Shown here in pieces: positions 1 to 7,723 of a DNA stretch of 36,031 bases. The notes beneath the pieces were generated by a model. The model did not search any database. It worked only from the letters and a program-made list of their open reading frames with translations, and was not told where the DNA came from. Source of the DNA: Paracoccaceae bacterium (GTDB taxonomy: Bacteria; Pseudomonadota; Alphaproteobacteria; Rhodobacterales; Rhodobacteraceae); contig CANGHD010000018.1 of assembly GCA_947453525.1 (NCBI GenBank), positions 1 through 36,031 of the forward strand, read 5' to 3'. Made by a program: the position numbers and the translations under genes. The stretch's first letter is position 1; each line of letters starts with the position of its first letter.

Positions 1-217
1 CCCCTGCGGCCGAGGCGCCGATGGCAACGCTCATCGCGGCGAATTCGCTTTCGACGTTGAGGAACTCGCATGGGGTCAGGGTGCCGCCTTTGACCATCGC
101 GCCAAGGCCCTCGACGATATGGGTCTGGGGCGAGATCGGGTAGGCGCAGATCACGTCTGGGCGACAGAGGGCGACCGACTGGGCGACAGCCTGTGATCCT
201 TCCATTTGCGAAATCAT
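1..217 (-). CDS. porA: 2-oxoacid (pyruvate):ferredoxin oxidoreductase, alpha subunit, N-terminal part
   Basis: The gene begins at 217 on the minus strand and runs off the left edge, so only about 72 residues are present. They begin MISQMEGSQAVAQSVALCRP and contain AYPISPQTHIVEGLG and NVESEFAAMSVAIGASAAG, the typical start of the alpha subunit, which carries the first pyrimidine-binding domain for thiamine diphosphate. The enzyme oxidatively decarboxylates a 2-oxoacid with CoA and passes electrons to ferredoxin in the cytoplasm. The start codon overlaps the stop of the gamma-subunit gene as ATGA, so the two are translationally coupled. Pyruvate is the likely substrate by family resemblance, but the substrate cannot be fixed from this fragment. 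Confidence 0.9.
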   Translation of the reverse strand, partial: MISQMEGSQAVAQSVALCRPDVICAYPISPQTHIVEGLGAMVKGGTLTPCEFLNVESEFAAMSVAIGASAAG

Positions 218-798
218 GCCGTCTCCTTCTCGGTTGCGGGGACAGGGGACAGAAGGCCATAAGCCTCTGTCGCGGCTGCGGCGTTGCGATCAGCGACGGC
301 GCCTTTGAACTTGTCGTGGATGGCGTGGATGACCGCATCCAGCGTGATGAAGCCGGTCTGGGCGGCAAAGGCGCCGAGCAGAACTGCGTTGGGCAAGGGG
401 CGGCCCAAATGCTTCATCGCAATATCGGTTGCGGGCACTGTGATGGCGTGGCTCGGCGGCAGACGGGAGGCGACGCTGTCGACACCAAGGTCTCGGAGGC
501 TGCGGTTGGAGTTGATCAGGACATAACCGTTGGGCATAAGCCCTTGAAACACATCGACCTGATGCAGCAGATGGGCGTCTTGAATGATCAGGGCATCGGG
601 CACAAAGATCGGCTCGCGCGAGCGGATCGGTTTGTCGTCCATCCGGCAGAAGGCCACCACCGGCGCTCCGGTGCGCTCTGACCCGAAAGAAGGAAAGGCC
701 TGCGCGTGGCGGCCCTGATGGAAGGCGGCGATCGACAGCATCTCGGCGGCTGTCACGACGCCTTGCCCGCCGCGTCCGTGGATTCTGACTTGCAACAT
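214..798 (-). CDS. porC: 2-oxoacid (pyruvate):ferredoxin oxidoreductase, gamma subunit
   Basis: About 194 residues, the usual length for the gamma subunit (POR domain, PF01558). It opens MLQVRIHGRGGQGVVTAAEM, with the family's RIHGRGGQGVV signature, followed by AFPSFGSERTGAPV. The gamma subunit is part of the multi-subunit cytoplasmic enzyme that links 2-oxoacid oxidation to ferredoxin reduction. I chose the ATG at 798 because AAGGAG sits six bases upstream; the ATG at 804 abuts the ribosome-binding site and upstream extensions do not resemble the family. It is first in the operon and overlaps porA by four bases. A near-consensus FNR site lies about 170 bases upstream, which fits use under low oxygen. 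Confidence 0.92.
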   Translation of the reverse strand: MLQVRIHGRGGQGVVTAAEMLSIAAFHQGRHAQAFPSFGSERTGAPVVAFCRMDDKPIRSREPIFVPDALIIQDAHLLHQVDVFQGLMPNGYVLINSNRSLRDLGVDSVASRLPPSHAITVPATDIAMKHLGRPLPNAVLLGAFAAQTGFITLDAVIHAIHDKFKGAVADRNAAAATEAYGLLSPVPATEKETA

Positions 799-1100
799 GG
801 CCATCTCCTTCGTTCCGCTTGTCACGCGGGTCATCGACGCTGCAGCCTGACCGACACAGGCAACGGTGACCTTCACGGAAGCGGGTCGCCGACAGGCCGG
901 GGCCGGATTGCTGCAAATTCAAAGTTCACGCCTGTTCAGGTCGAAATTAGCATCGGGGAAAGATCCGACATTGATCAGGATCATGCCGTCGCGCTGAATT
1001 GACGGCTCACCGCCGCCCGAACGCGAAGCGGGCTGAGGCCTGTCGCCAGGCTTTGTGACTTCAGAGCGTCGGACCGATCGGCCTGCGACCCAGGGCCTGT
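799..1100. other. intergenic region upstream of porC
   Basis: No supported gene is present on either strand. It holds the leader and promoter region of the minus-strand por operon, including the FNR-like site at 971-984. The 3' end of the codirectional lipoprotein gene forms its right border. No clear rho-independent terminator is visible between the two. Confidence 0.6.
971..984 (-). promoter_or_regulatory. FNR/FnrL-type binding site upstream of porC
   Basis: The plus strand reads TTGATCAGGATCAT; on the minus strand this is ATGATCCTGATCAA. It matches nine of ten defined positions of the FNR consensus TTGAT-N4-ATCAA. It precedes genes for an oxygen-sensitive ferredoxin-linked enzyme, which makes oxygen control plausible. 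The distance of about 172 bases to the start codon implies a long leader if the site activates at a standard position. Function is inferred. Confidence 0.5.
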
Positions 1101-1579
1101 TCAGCCCAACTTGGGCACTTCGGCGGCCAGCGGGCTGTTGCTATAGGGGGCGAGGACGTCGGAGTTGGCCGCATCGGAATTGGCCAGGCGTGCCACATCG
1201 AAGGCCGCATCGAGGTCTGCAAGCCGCCCACAGTGGCGTGCAAAGCCGGCGCACTGTCGGGCGAGCGCCGCACGTTCCGATGGATTCTGGCCATGTCCGC
1301 GAAGCCGTCGCCGGGGTTCCGCAGAACGACCATGATAATCGCGGCATTGCTGTTGGCCGAAAGGGCCTCTTCCAGCAGCGGGCGTCGTTGACGCGACACA
1401 ACCGGCCCGGCGGGCCGGAGCGGCTGATCGACGGCCACTGGCGGTCTTGTCGGCGCGGGGTGCGGGGGTAATGTGATCGGCTTCGCGGCACCCGTCGGCA
1501 CGCCAACGGAAACAGTTGCCGCGCAGCCTGTCAACAGGATCAAAAGACATAGAGCAGCCAGGCCTGCTGGCTGTTCCAT
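1101..1579 (-). pseudogene. small lipoprotein gene with an apparent frameshift
   Basis: The product starts MEQPAGLAALCLLILLTGC, a lipoprotein signal peptide with lipobox LTGC, so it would be anchored to a membrane facing the periplasm. AAGGA sits seven bases upstream of the ATG at 1579. A Pro-rich linker follows, then LLEEALSANSNAAIIMVVLRN and DGFADMARIHRN. Around 1220-1260 the sensible sequence moves to another frame, ending in DLDAAFDVARLANSDAANSD and AAEVPKLG with a TGA at 1101. The original frame continues as low-quality sequence to 1061. So this is either a recent frameshift mutation or a base-calling error. I do not recognise the family. Confidence 0.5.
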
Positions 1580-1740
1580 TCCATGTCCTTTCGCTGATCT
1601 TGGGATCATGGGATAGCGTCGCAAACGCAAAACCGGCCCGATTGGAAGTATGTCAATATCCAAGGTCGATCGCTGCCGGAATGGCCTGATCAAGTCAGCA
1701 TGATTGTGAAAATGGTCGGGCCGCAGAACCAAAATTACAC

Positions 1741-1769
1741 ATTATATAATTAATTCAATTATTTGACAC
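1741..1769 (-). promoter_or_regulatory. probable sigma70-type promoter for the lipoprotein gene
   Basis: Read on the minus strand, a perfect -10 TATAAT (1741-1746) lies 17 bases from a -35-like GTGTCA (1764-1769), four of six matches. The stretch is strikingly AT-rich for this GC-rich window. It lies about 160 bases upstream of the lipoprotein start. The same spot carries TTGACA on the plus strand (1763-1768), without a convincing -10. Confidence 0.4.
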
Positions 1770-2201
1770 ATGATGGCTCTCGTCTTCTAAAAGACTTCTC
1801 CGCTCCAACAGGTGTGTCTGATGACAATCTCTTGGTTGGAGGCACGCTCTCGCTTTCACCGCTGGACGAGGTGAAGCCGCTTGGCTCCGCCAAACATCTT
1901 TCGACGACCGACATCGTATCGGCATCCGGTTCGGAGCTGTCTTTCGACATCAAGCCGCTGACCGCGCTTGGGCGCCACCAACATCGACCCGATCGGCCGC
2001 TATGTCGTGACCGATAAGATCATCGGCCTGAGCGGCGCGATCTTCACCGGCCTTGGTTGCGGAGTTGCGCTGGCCACAGGGGCTTTCGCCAACAACACCA
2101 CCGGTCTGGCGGTTCTGGCCACTGAGCACATCATCTATCAGTCCAACACCAGCAAACTGTCTTTCGACGTGGACGGCGCGGGCGAGTTCTTCCTGGTATG
2201 A
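1763..2201 (+). pseudogene. remnant of the C-terminus of an RTX (hemolysin-type calcium-binding) secreted protein
   Basis: Two reading frames join near 1960. The first contains NLLVGGTLSLSPLDEV and SELSFDIKPLTALG; the second reads DKIIGLSGAIFTGLG, AVLATEHIIYQSNTSKLSFD and ends DVDGAGEFFLV. This order (DKI...FTGLG, then HIIY...LSFDVDG, then FFLV at the extreme C-terminus) is the characteristic tail of RTX proteins exported by type I secretion. There is no GGxGxDxxx repeat block, no N-terminus and no ribosome-binding site, and a frameshift is needed. I therefore call it a decayed 3' fragment. A strong terminator follows at 2228-2260. Confidence 0.6.
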
Positions 2202-2227
2202 TCCGGGTCGCCCGATCTGATGAAATC

Positions 2228-2260
2228 CCTGAAGCCGGGCCGTTTCTGCCCGGCTTCAGG
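2228..2260 (+). terminator. rho-independent terminator after the RTX remnant
   Basis: A perfect 13-bp stem, CCTGAAGCCGGGC paired with GCCCGGCTTCAGG, encloses a 7-base loop and is followed by CTTTTGA. It lies 27 bases after the stop of the RTX remnant, as expected for that gene's original terminator. Confidence 0.8.
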
Positions 2261-2311
2261 CTTTTGATGACCACGACGCGGATGCCAATCATATTCCTCC
2301 GGTGAGGGCGG

Positions 2312-3259
2312 TCTGACGCCATGGGGTGAGGTCGGCTCAGACGCTGATCTTATGGATGACCCTAAGTTCACATTACGGATTGGAGCAGGTTCTGGACCTG
2401 GCATGATCGCGTTTCCGGCGGGGGCGAAGGTCCGGATCGCGGGTGGTGCGACGGACATGCGTGGCGGGATGAAGAACCCCGGGCTGAAGGTCCAGCAGGG
2501 TCTTGGGCGCGACCCGCTCAGCCATGAGGTGTTTTGCTTCCGGGGCTGCAAAGGCGATCTGATCAAGGTCCTTTGGCACGATGGCGTGGGCATGTCGCTT
2601 TATCTGAAGCGATTGGAGGCGGGAAAGCTCATCCGGCGGTCAAGCCGAGAACTGGGCCGCCGTGCAGGTCTCGGCGGCGCAGCTTGGCTTTCTGCTGGAA
2701 GGTCAAACGCTTGGACGAAACCCTCGGGATCGAGCCTGAGATCAATAGGCTCGATGCCGATGCCGGTCGCGGCACCCGCCAAGAACTGGTCCGCCCGCTC
2801 GTCACTGTCGTGCGCGACTGGCTGAGGGCCCAGCGTCCGAGCATGCCCAAAGACAAGCCGGTCGCCACGGCCATCAACGGCATGTTCGAGATGGAGGGCC
2901 GCTGGGAAGCCTTCACCCGGTTCCTAGATGATGGCGGCATCTGCCTGACGCACAACGCAGCCGGGCGCGCCTTGCGCGGCGTGGCTCTGGGACGCAAAGC
3001 ACGGCTCTTCGCAGAATCCTCACGCCGGGGGGGGGGCAACCGCGCCGCTTTCATGTATTCCCTGATCAGTACCGCGAAGATGAACGACGTCGATCCTCTA
3101 GCCTGGCTGGCAGATGTTCTGAGCCGGATGCCCGGCATCCCCGTCTCACGCCTCCCGGAACTCCTCCCGTGGAATTGCACAGCCGCCCAAACCGCGAAAT
3201 CCGCCTGACTGCGGCCTATGCCGGACGCTTGCGGCCAATCGCTGACACCATGCGTCAGA
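2312..3259. repeat. imperfect inverted repeat flanking the IS66 relic
   Basis: TCTGACGCCATGG at 2312-2324 matches the reverse complement of CCATGCGTCAGA at 3248-3259, apart from one inserted base. The copies sit about 80 bases before the tnpB-like start and 40 bases after the tnpC-like stop. They are probably subterminal parts of the former element ends. No target duplication could be confirmed by eye. Confidence 0.4.
2403..3208 (+). mobile_element. degenerate, internally deleted IS66-family element
   Basis: The 5' part encodes an IS66 TnpB-like sequence: MIAFPAGAKVRIAGGATDMR, then QQGLGRDP, FCFRGCKGDLIKVLWHDG and LYLKRLEAGK. Frameshifts follow; the TnpB tail VSAAQLGFLLEG lies in a third frame near 2665-2700. 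From about 2700 the sequence becomes the C-terminal part of the TnpC transposase (WEAFTRFLDDGGI, RALRGVALGRKARLFA, YSLISTAKMNDVDP, PELLPWN), ending at 3208. The usual AAERALR is AAGRALR here, so the acidic residue is lost. Most of TnpC, roughly its N-terminal two thirds, and all of TnpA are missing, so the element is a dead relic. A run of ten G (3027-3036) lies in the TnpC part. Confidence 0.85.
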
Positions 3260-3568
3260 TCAATCGGGTTCCGACCACGCAGGCGACAGGGCACCTTCAA
3301 CGTCAGCCGTCAGATTTCCGTCCTGTGCTCGCAAACACCACCCATTGGCCGCGCGAGCCAAATCACCAGCCACGTTCGACGGTTGGCGGAAAACATCCGA
3401 GGTATTGCCAGTGAGACTGCGCGGCCTGCCCGGCCGAAGCGCGCCACGCGCTGCTGGAACGACTTGGCCAAGATCAACACAGAACCGAAGGGAAAGATCA
3501 ACCGGCCCTGGAGAAGAGAGGATGAAAGACGGACATACGCCTTTCCGCCGCCCAGCGGCCAGATCGCC
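3209..3568. other. no gene recognised between the IS66 relic and the lyase gene
   Basis: Open frames exist on both strands, but none has family resemblance, a ribosome-binding site or clear coding character. The left part includes the presumed right end of the IS66 relic. The rest is probably scar sequence and the 3' flank of the lyase gene. No terminator is evident. Confidence 0.5.
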
Positions 3569-4516
3569 TCAATCCTTCGGGCGCAGGCCGGCGGTCGCGC
3601 GGAGGGCGGGGTCAACGTCAGTGCGCAACCGGCCCGACAGGAACTCGTCGTAATAGGCGACCATGGTCGGGATCGCCGCCCCACCCTGCTTGGTGCGCCA
3701 AGGTTTGGTGTAGCTTGCAAACAGACCGCGGCGATGGATCAGCGGCGATCCATTCAGCATCGCGGACGAGCCCCAGACCATCCGGCCTGCGTAATCGCAC
3801 TTCATCACGCCGTTGATCCAGATCCGCAGATAGCCATCGTCGCCCGCCGCGAAGTTGGTGTTGACGACGATATCAACCCATTTGCCGCGCATCTCGGCCA
3901 TCGAGAACAAGCGGCAGACATCGCCCATATTCTGCACCGGCCCCCAGTTGGCGGCCACTTTCACATTCTCCAACTCGGCTACCACATCATCGGTCTCAGC
4001 CCCGGACCGATTGCAGATTTTCGGATCGCACTTGGCCCAGTTCAACTCTCCGGTCGAGGTTTGCACGATTCGAAAGGCGGGGGGTTGGTCGCCCGACACT
4101 TTCCACTGCCCCAACACCAGACCGATTGATTTTTCGCGCGGCACAGCACCCATGGAGTCGTTGTAGAAGCTCCAGCCATACCAGATATCCTCACCGATCC
4201 GCGCGGTCGTGGCATTGTCTGACTCGCGCAGTTCGGCACGCAGACGGCCGCTCTTGCAATCGGGCTCGACGCAATCGCCATCGCGCAGTTCGTACCTTTC
4301 GCTGACACCCCCGGCGCGCACCGGTTCTCCAGACTGCGAATAGCGGAAATTGTAGGCGGCCGGGCTGAGGAAGCGTTCATAGCCATGCGGCAGGGCGCCG
4401 TCCCTGCGGAACGACGCCAAGGTCGGCGGGCCGCCCGGCAGGGAAATTGTTATGACCCTACCGCAGCCAAACAAGACACCAAGCGCCAATGTGCACATTA
4501 TCAAGAACCGCGACAT
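3569..4516 (-). CDS. lipoprotein polysaccharide lyase (PF14099-like)
   Basis: 315 residues. MSRFLIMCTLALGVLFGC is a lipoprotein signal with lipobox LFGC and Cys18, so the mature protein is probably outer-membrane anchored in the periplasm. The body has the order expected of the heparin-lyase-I-like beta-jelly-roll family: RLRAELRESD (about 91-100), EDIWYGWSFYND (109-120), LVLGQWK (133-139), PPAFRIVQ and YLRIWINGV. Such enzymes cleave uronate-containing polysaccharides by beta-elimination. I chose the ATG at 4516 because GGGAG precedes it and the signal peptide starts there. The gene is divergent from algD and shares its 373-base promoter region, so the operon's polymer is the likely substrate. 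It may supply the clearing lyase role that the AlgL-like protein seems to have lost. Substrate is inferred. Confidence 0.75.
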   Translation of the reverse strand: MSRFLIMCTLALGVLFGCGRVITISLPGGPPTLASFRRDGALPHGYERFLSPAAYNFRYSQSGEPVRAGGVSERYELRDGDCVEPDCKSGRLRAELRESDNATTARIGEDIWYGWSFYNDSMGAVPREKSIGLVLGQWKVSGDQPPAFRIVQTSTGELNWAKCDPKICNRSGAETDDVVAELENVKVAANWGPVQNMGDVCRLFSMAEMRGKWVDIVVNTNFAAGDDGYLRIWINGVMKCDYAGRMVWGSSAMLNGSPLIHRRGLFASYTKPWRTKQGGAAIPTMVAYYDEFLSGRLRTDVDPALRATAGLRPKD

Positions 4517-4889
4517 GATCACTCCCGCAAGAAATTGCTGTCGGCAAAGGTCGTGTGCCGCGTCACTCGTCTTTTTGCCCCATTCGCTTTCGCTGTTCTT
4601 GACGGATGCCATTGAAACGGTCAAGGGCGCGCCTTTCGACTGCGATCACGTCACACGCTCGGCAGGCGAAACCAAACGACTCAGGCTTTTTTGTGGCGGA
4701 GGCCTGAAATCCTCGTGACTCGCCCGGATGCAAGCTCTTGCGACAGTTTTGAAACATCAAAACAAGAGTGTAGCACTTTTGGCACGCTCCCTCTCACTGC
4801 AGCACACGGCGGTGTCAATTTGCTTCTAAAGATAAATCTGAAAGGTTAAGTTCAAAGAAAAAACAGTATATCGAGCAAAGAGGCAGAAA
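4517..4889. other. divergent promoter region between the lyase gene and algD
   Basis: 373 bases without a supported gene, AT-richer than the surroundings near algD. It holds a nested inverted repeat (4735-4768) and a smaller one, TCAGGC (4681-4686) with GCCTGA (4702-4707). It presumably contains promoters for both directions. I could not pick a convincing -35/-10 pair, and a sigma54 reading of TGGCACGC at 4780 fails on spacing. Confidence 0.6.
4735..4768. promoter_or_regulatory. nested palindrome, candidate operator for the lyase/algD divergon
   Basis: An inner repeat GTTTTG (4746-4751) and CAAAAC (4758-4763) surrounds AAACAT. It is enclosed by an outer repeat CTCTTG (4735-4740) and CAAGAG (4763-4768). 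The position, midway between divergent starts and upstream of the operon, suits binding of a dimeric regulator. No regulator gene lies nearby, so the factor is unknown. Confidence 0.45.
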
Positions 4890-6209
4890 ATGGCAAGAAT
4901 AAGCGTGTTCGGCATTGGGTATGTCGGCGTGGTTTCCGCTGCATGTTTGGCAAAGGACGGCCACCAAGTTATCGCCGTGGATGTGGACCCCGGCAAGATC
5001 AAGGCCATCAACGACGGGCTGTCGCCCATTGTGGAAAACGGTCTGGATGAGCTGATCGCCGAAGTTGTGGCGGCGGGTCGGCTGACGGCCACCAACGATG
5101 TGCAATATGCCATCGACAACACCGACGCGTCCTTCATCGCGGTGGGCACCCCCTCCGCCGAGGATGGTTCGGTCGGTCTGAAATATGTCCGCGGCGTGTG
5201 CGAGAACATCGGCGCGGCGCTGGCCAACAAATCGTCCTACCACTCGGTCGTGGTGCGTTCGACCATCGTTCCGGGCTCGTGCGAAGGCACCTGCATCCCG
5301 GCGCTGGAGTCGAAGTCGGGCAAAGTGGCGGGCAAGGACTTCGGCGTGGGTTACTACCCGGAATTCCTGCGGGAAAGCACCGCGATCGAGGATTACTACG
5401 ATCCGGGGCTGATCGTGTTCGGTGCGATGGACAGGCCGACGGCTGATTTCCTGACTGCGCTGAACGACATGCTGAACTGCAAGATCCACGTCGTGGACCT
5501 GCGCACCGCCGAGATGGTTAAATACACCTCCAACACCTGGCGCGCCGTGAAGGTGACCTTCGCCAACGAGATTGGCAACATCGCCAAGTCCGCCGGCCTT
5601 GACGGCCAGACCGTCATGGAAATCCTGTGCTCGGACGAAAAAGTGGCCATGTCCAAGTACTTCATGCGTCCGGGCTTCGCCTTTGGCGGCTCTTGCCTGC
5701 CGAAAGACGTGCGCGCCCTGCGTCACCTCGCCGCCACCAACAACACCCCGGCGCACCTGCTGAACGCCGTGATCGAAGCCAACGAGGCGCAGATCCAGCG
5801 CGCCGAAAGCATGATCGAGGCGTCGGGTGCCAAGAAGGTCGGCTTTGTCGGCATCTCGTTCAAGCCCGGCACCGATGACCTGCGCGAAAGCCCCCTCGCG
5901 GAGCTGGCGGCGCGTCTCATCAAGAACGGCGTTGGTGTCGAGATCTATGACCCCTACGTGTTCGAGGCCTATGCCAACAACAACTCGACCGCTGGCCGTG
6001 GCAATGACGTGATCCCGGACCTGAAGGACCGGATGGTCGAAAGCCTCGACCAGATGATCAACGACAATGGCGCGATCCTTGTGGGCAACTACTATAAGGG
6101 CTCGATCGCGACGCTGGAGCAGGCCGCCAAGAAGCTGCCGGTTCTGGACCTGACGCGGATGAAGCGCGACATGGTCTCTGAGGGCAACTATCAGGGCATC
6201 TGCTGGTAA
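4890..6209 (+). CDS. algD: GDP-mannose 6-dehydrogenase
   Basis: 439 residues, matching the roughly 436 of Pseudomonas AlgD. It converts GDP-mannose to GDP-mannuronate with two NAD+ in the cytoplasm, the committed step for alginate-type polymers. The Rossmann motif FGIGYVGVVSA is at 7-17, the central domain contains AEMVKYTSNTWRAVK (Lys211), and the catalytic cysteine is in FAFGGSCLPKDVRAL (Cys269). A UDP-binding-type C-terminal domain follows (GISFKPGTDDLRESP). The conserved SNTWRAVKVTFANEIGN and the C-terminal YQGICW-type ending favour AlgD over UDP-glucose dehydrogenase. AGAGG-like sequence precedes the ATG. First gene of the nine-gene operon; alg8 starts six bases after its stop. Confidence 0.96.
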   Translation: MARISVFGIGYVGVVSAACLAKDGHQVIAVDVDPGKIKAINDGLSPIVENGLDELIAEVVAAGRLTATNDVQYAIDNTDASFIAVGTPSAEDGSVGLKYVRGVCENIGAALANKSSYHSVVVRSTIVPGSCEGTCIPALESKSGKVAGKDFGVGYYPEFLRESTAIEDYYDPGLIVFGAMDRPTADFLTALNDMLNCKIHVVDLRTAEMVKYTSNTWRAVKVTFANEIGNIAKSAGLDGQTVMEILCSDEKVAMSKYFMRPGFAFGGSCLPKDVRALRHLAATNNTPAHLLNAVIEANEAQIQRAESMIEASGAKKVGFVGISFKPGTDDLRESPLAELAARLIKNGVGVEIYDPYVFEAYANNNSTAGRGNDVIPDLKDRMVESLDQMINDNGAILVGNYYKGSIATLEQAAKKLPVLDLTRMKRDMVSEGNYQGICW

Positions 6210-6215
6210 CGGCAC

Positions 6216-7694
6216 ATGGTCAGATTGCTCACCCACGCGGCGTATTTCGCCATCATTTTCCTTATGACATCCCTTGTTCCCAAGGGTGCATTGGGAACAA
6301 TCCACGCCACGACGAACACGATCTTCATCCTGGGGTTTCTGGGGACGTGGCGTTACTCTTGGGCGGCAATCAACTTCACGCGGGCGATCTTGTACGTCAA
6401 GGTCATATACCCTCGCCGCAAGGCCCGTGCCCTCGCGCGCTTCGCCGCGCGCGGGGCCCCCTGCCACGCCTATTTCCTTGTCACCACCTACATGGTGGAA
6501 CGCGACACCACGATGGACTGTTACCGGGCGCTGTTCCAAGCGGCCGCCAATGCACGCGACGGTGCCACGATTGTGGCCTCTGTCGTGGATGGCGCGGATG
6601 AACGGCTGATCCGCAGCATTTTCGAGACCTCGCACCACGATCTGTCCAAGGTCAAACTGGTGCTGGACCGCATCAAGTCGAACGGCAAACGCGACGCCAT
6701 GGCGCGGACGCTGCGCCTGATTGCCGCCGAATGCCCGACGGCGCGCGACATCTGCGTCTTTGTCGACGGCGACACGATGGTACCCGCCGACATCGTCGCG
6801 CAGGCCGCTCCGATGTTCACCAACCCCAAGGTGGGTGCTTTGACCACCGATGAAGGCATCATTATCCACAAGAAGAACCTGTTTCGAGACTGGTTCATCC
6901 TGCGCTTCAACCAGCGTCAGGTGATGATGTCCTCGATGGGGGTTTCCAACCGCGTGCTGACCCTGACGGGCCGCATGTCGGTGTTCCGCGCCGACCTTGC
7001 GACCAATCCGCAATTCGTCAGCGGGATCCTGTATGACTATCTCGACCATTGGCGCCTCGGTCACGTCAAGTTCCTGACCGGGGACGACAAGTCGACATGG
7101 TACTGGCTGCTGAAGAACGGTTACCAGATGACCTACTTGCCGGATGTGCAGTCGGTCTCGATGGAAACCCAGCCACGCCCGACATTCTTCGAAAGTTCCA
7201 AGACACTGATGACGCGCTGGTTCGGCAACATGATGCGCACCAATGGCCGTGCCATCGCGCTTGGGCCGCGCGACATCGGTTTCTTCACCTGGTGGTCGAT
7301 CCTTGACCAGCGCGTATCGATGTGGACGACCATGGTGGGCCCGATCTCGGTCTTGCTGTCAGCCGCCTTCCACACGATAACGGTCATCCCGATCTACATC
7401 GCCTGGGTCATGACGACGCGGTATATCTTCTGCGTCGTCATCTCGCTGTTTCGCGGCACCTGGTTCCCGATCAGCCATCCCTTCATCTTGTATTTCGGAC
7501 AGGTGGCGGGGGCTGCGGTGAAGATCTTTGTCCTCTTCCGTCTCGACAGGCAGAAATGGACGCGTCAGGGCGCGGTGGATACCGGACCGAAGCCGAGCGT
7601 CATGCAACGGATGGCTGCGTTTGAATCCTCGGTTCACCATTTCCTGGCCCTGGCCTGGCTTATGATCGCCGTAATCATGGTGTCAAAGATATGA
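6216..7694 (+). CDS. alg8: alginate-type polymerase, family 2 glycosyltransferase Alg8
   Basis: 492 residues, versus 494 for Pseudomonas Alg8. This inner-membrane processive transferase polymerises GDP-mannuronate at the cytoplasmic face. Two N-terminal hydrophobic segments (about 8-25 and 33-60) and three near the C-terminus (about 360-440, 470-490) flank the catalytic domain. Visible motifs are VFVDGDTMVP (Asp184/Asp186), the acceptor motif TGDD (288-291) and LMTRWFGNMMR (331-341), the Arg-Trp counterpart of QxxRW. All catalytic signatures are intact, so polymer synthesis is expected. It follows algD by six bases. In known systems Alg8 needs Alg44 and c-di-GMP for activity; here the Alg44 partner lacks the usual nucleotide-binding residues. 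Confidence 0.93.
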   Translation: MVRLLTHAAYFAIIFLMTSLVPKGALGTIHATTNTIFILGFLGTWRYSWAAINFTRAILYVKVIYPRRKARALARFAARGAPCHAYFLVTTYMVERDTTMDCYRALFQAAANARDGATIVASVVDGADERLIRSIFETSHHDLSKVKLVLDRIKSNGKRDAMARTLRLIAAECPTARDICVFVDGDTMVPADIVAQAAPMFTNPKVGALTTDEGIIIHKKNLFRDWFILRFNQRQVMMSSMGVSNRVLTLTGRMSVFRADLATNPQFVSGILYDYLDHWRLGHVKFLTGDDKSTWYWLLKNGYQMTYLPDVQSVSMETQPRPTFFESSKTLMTRWFGNMMRTNGRAIALGPRDIGFFTWWSILDQRVSMWTTMVGPISVLLSAAFHTITVIPIYIAWVMTTRYIFCVVISLFRGTWFPISHPFILYFGQVAGAAVKIFVLFRLDRQKWTRQGAVDTGPKPSVMQRMAAFESSVHHFLALAWLMIAVIMVSKI

Positions 7695-7723
7695 ACATCA
7701 GTTCATCGCACAAAGGAACCACC

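Noticed and set aside
2312-3259. Short repeats around the IS66 relic as a CRISPR-like or attachment structure
   Set aside because: Only two imperfect inverted copies flank transposase remnants, which is what IS ends give; no spacers or integrase.
3218-4129. 303-residue plus-strand frame opposite the lyase
   Set aside because: Shadow of the lyase gene; the lyase has signal peptide, ribosome-binding site and family motifs.
4779-4800. Possible sigma54 promoter (TGGCAC...TGCA) upstream of algD
   Set aside because: The GG to GC distance is 16 bases instead of 10, so it does not fit the -24/-12 arrangement.
4815-7064. 749-residue open frame antisense to algD and alg8
   Set aside because: Its product is rich in His, Arg and Gln with no family pattern, and the opposite strand encodes two clear enzymes. 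It is a by-product of third-position GC bias.
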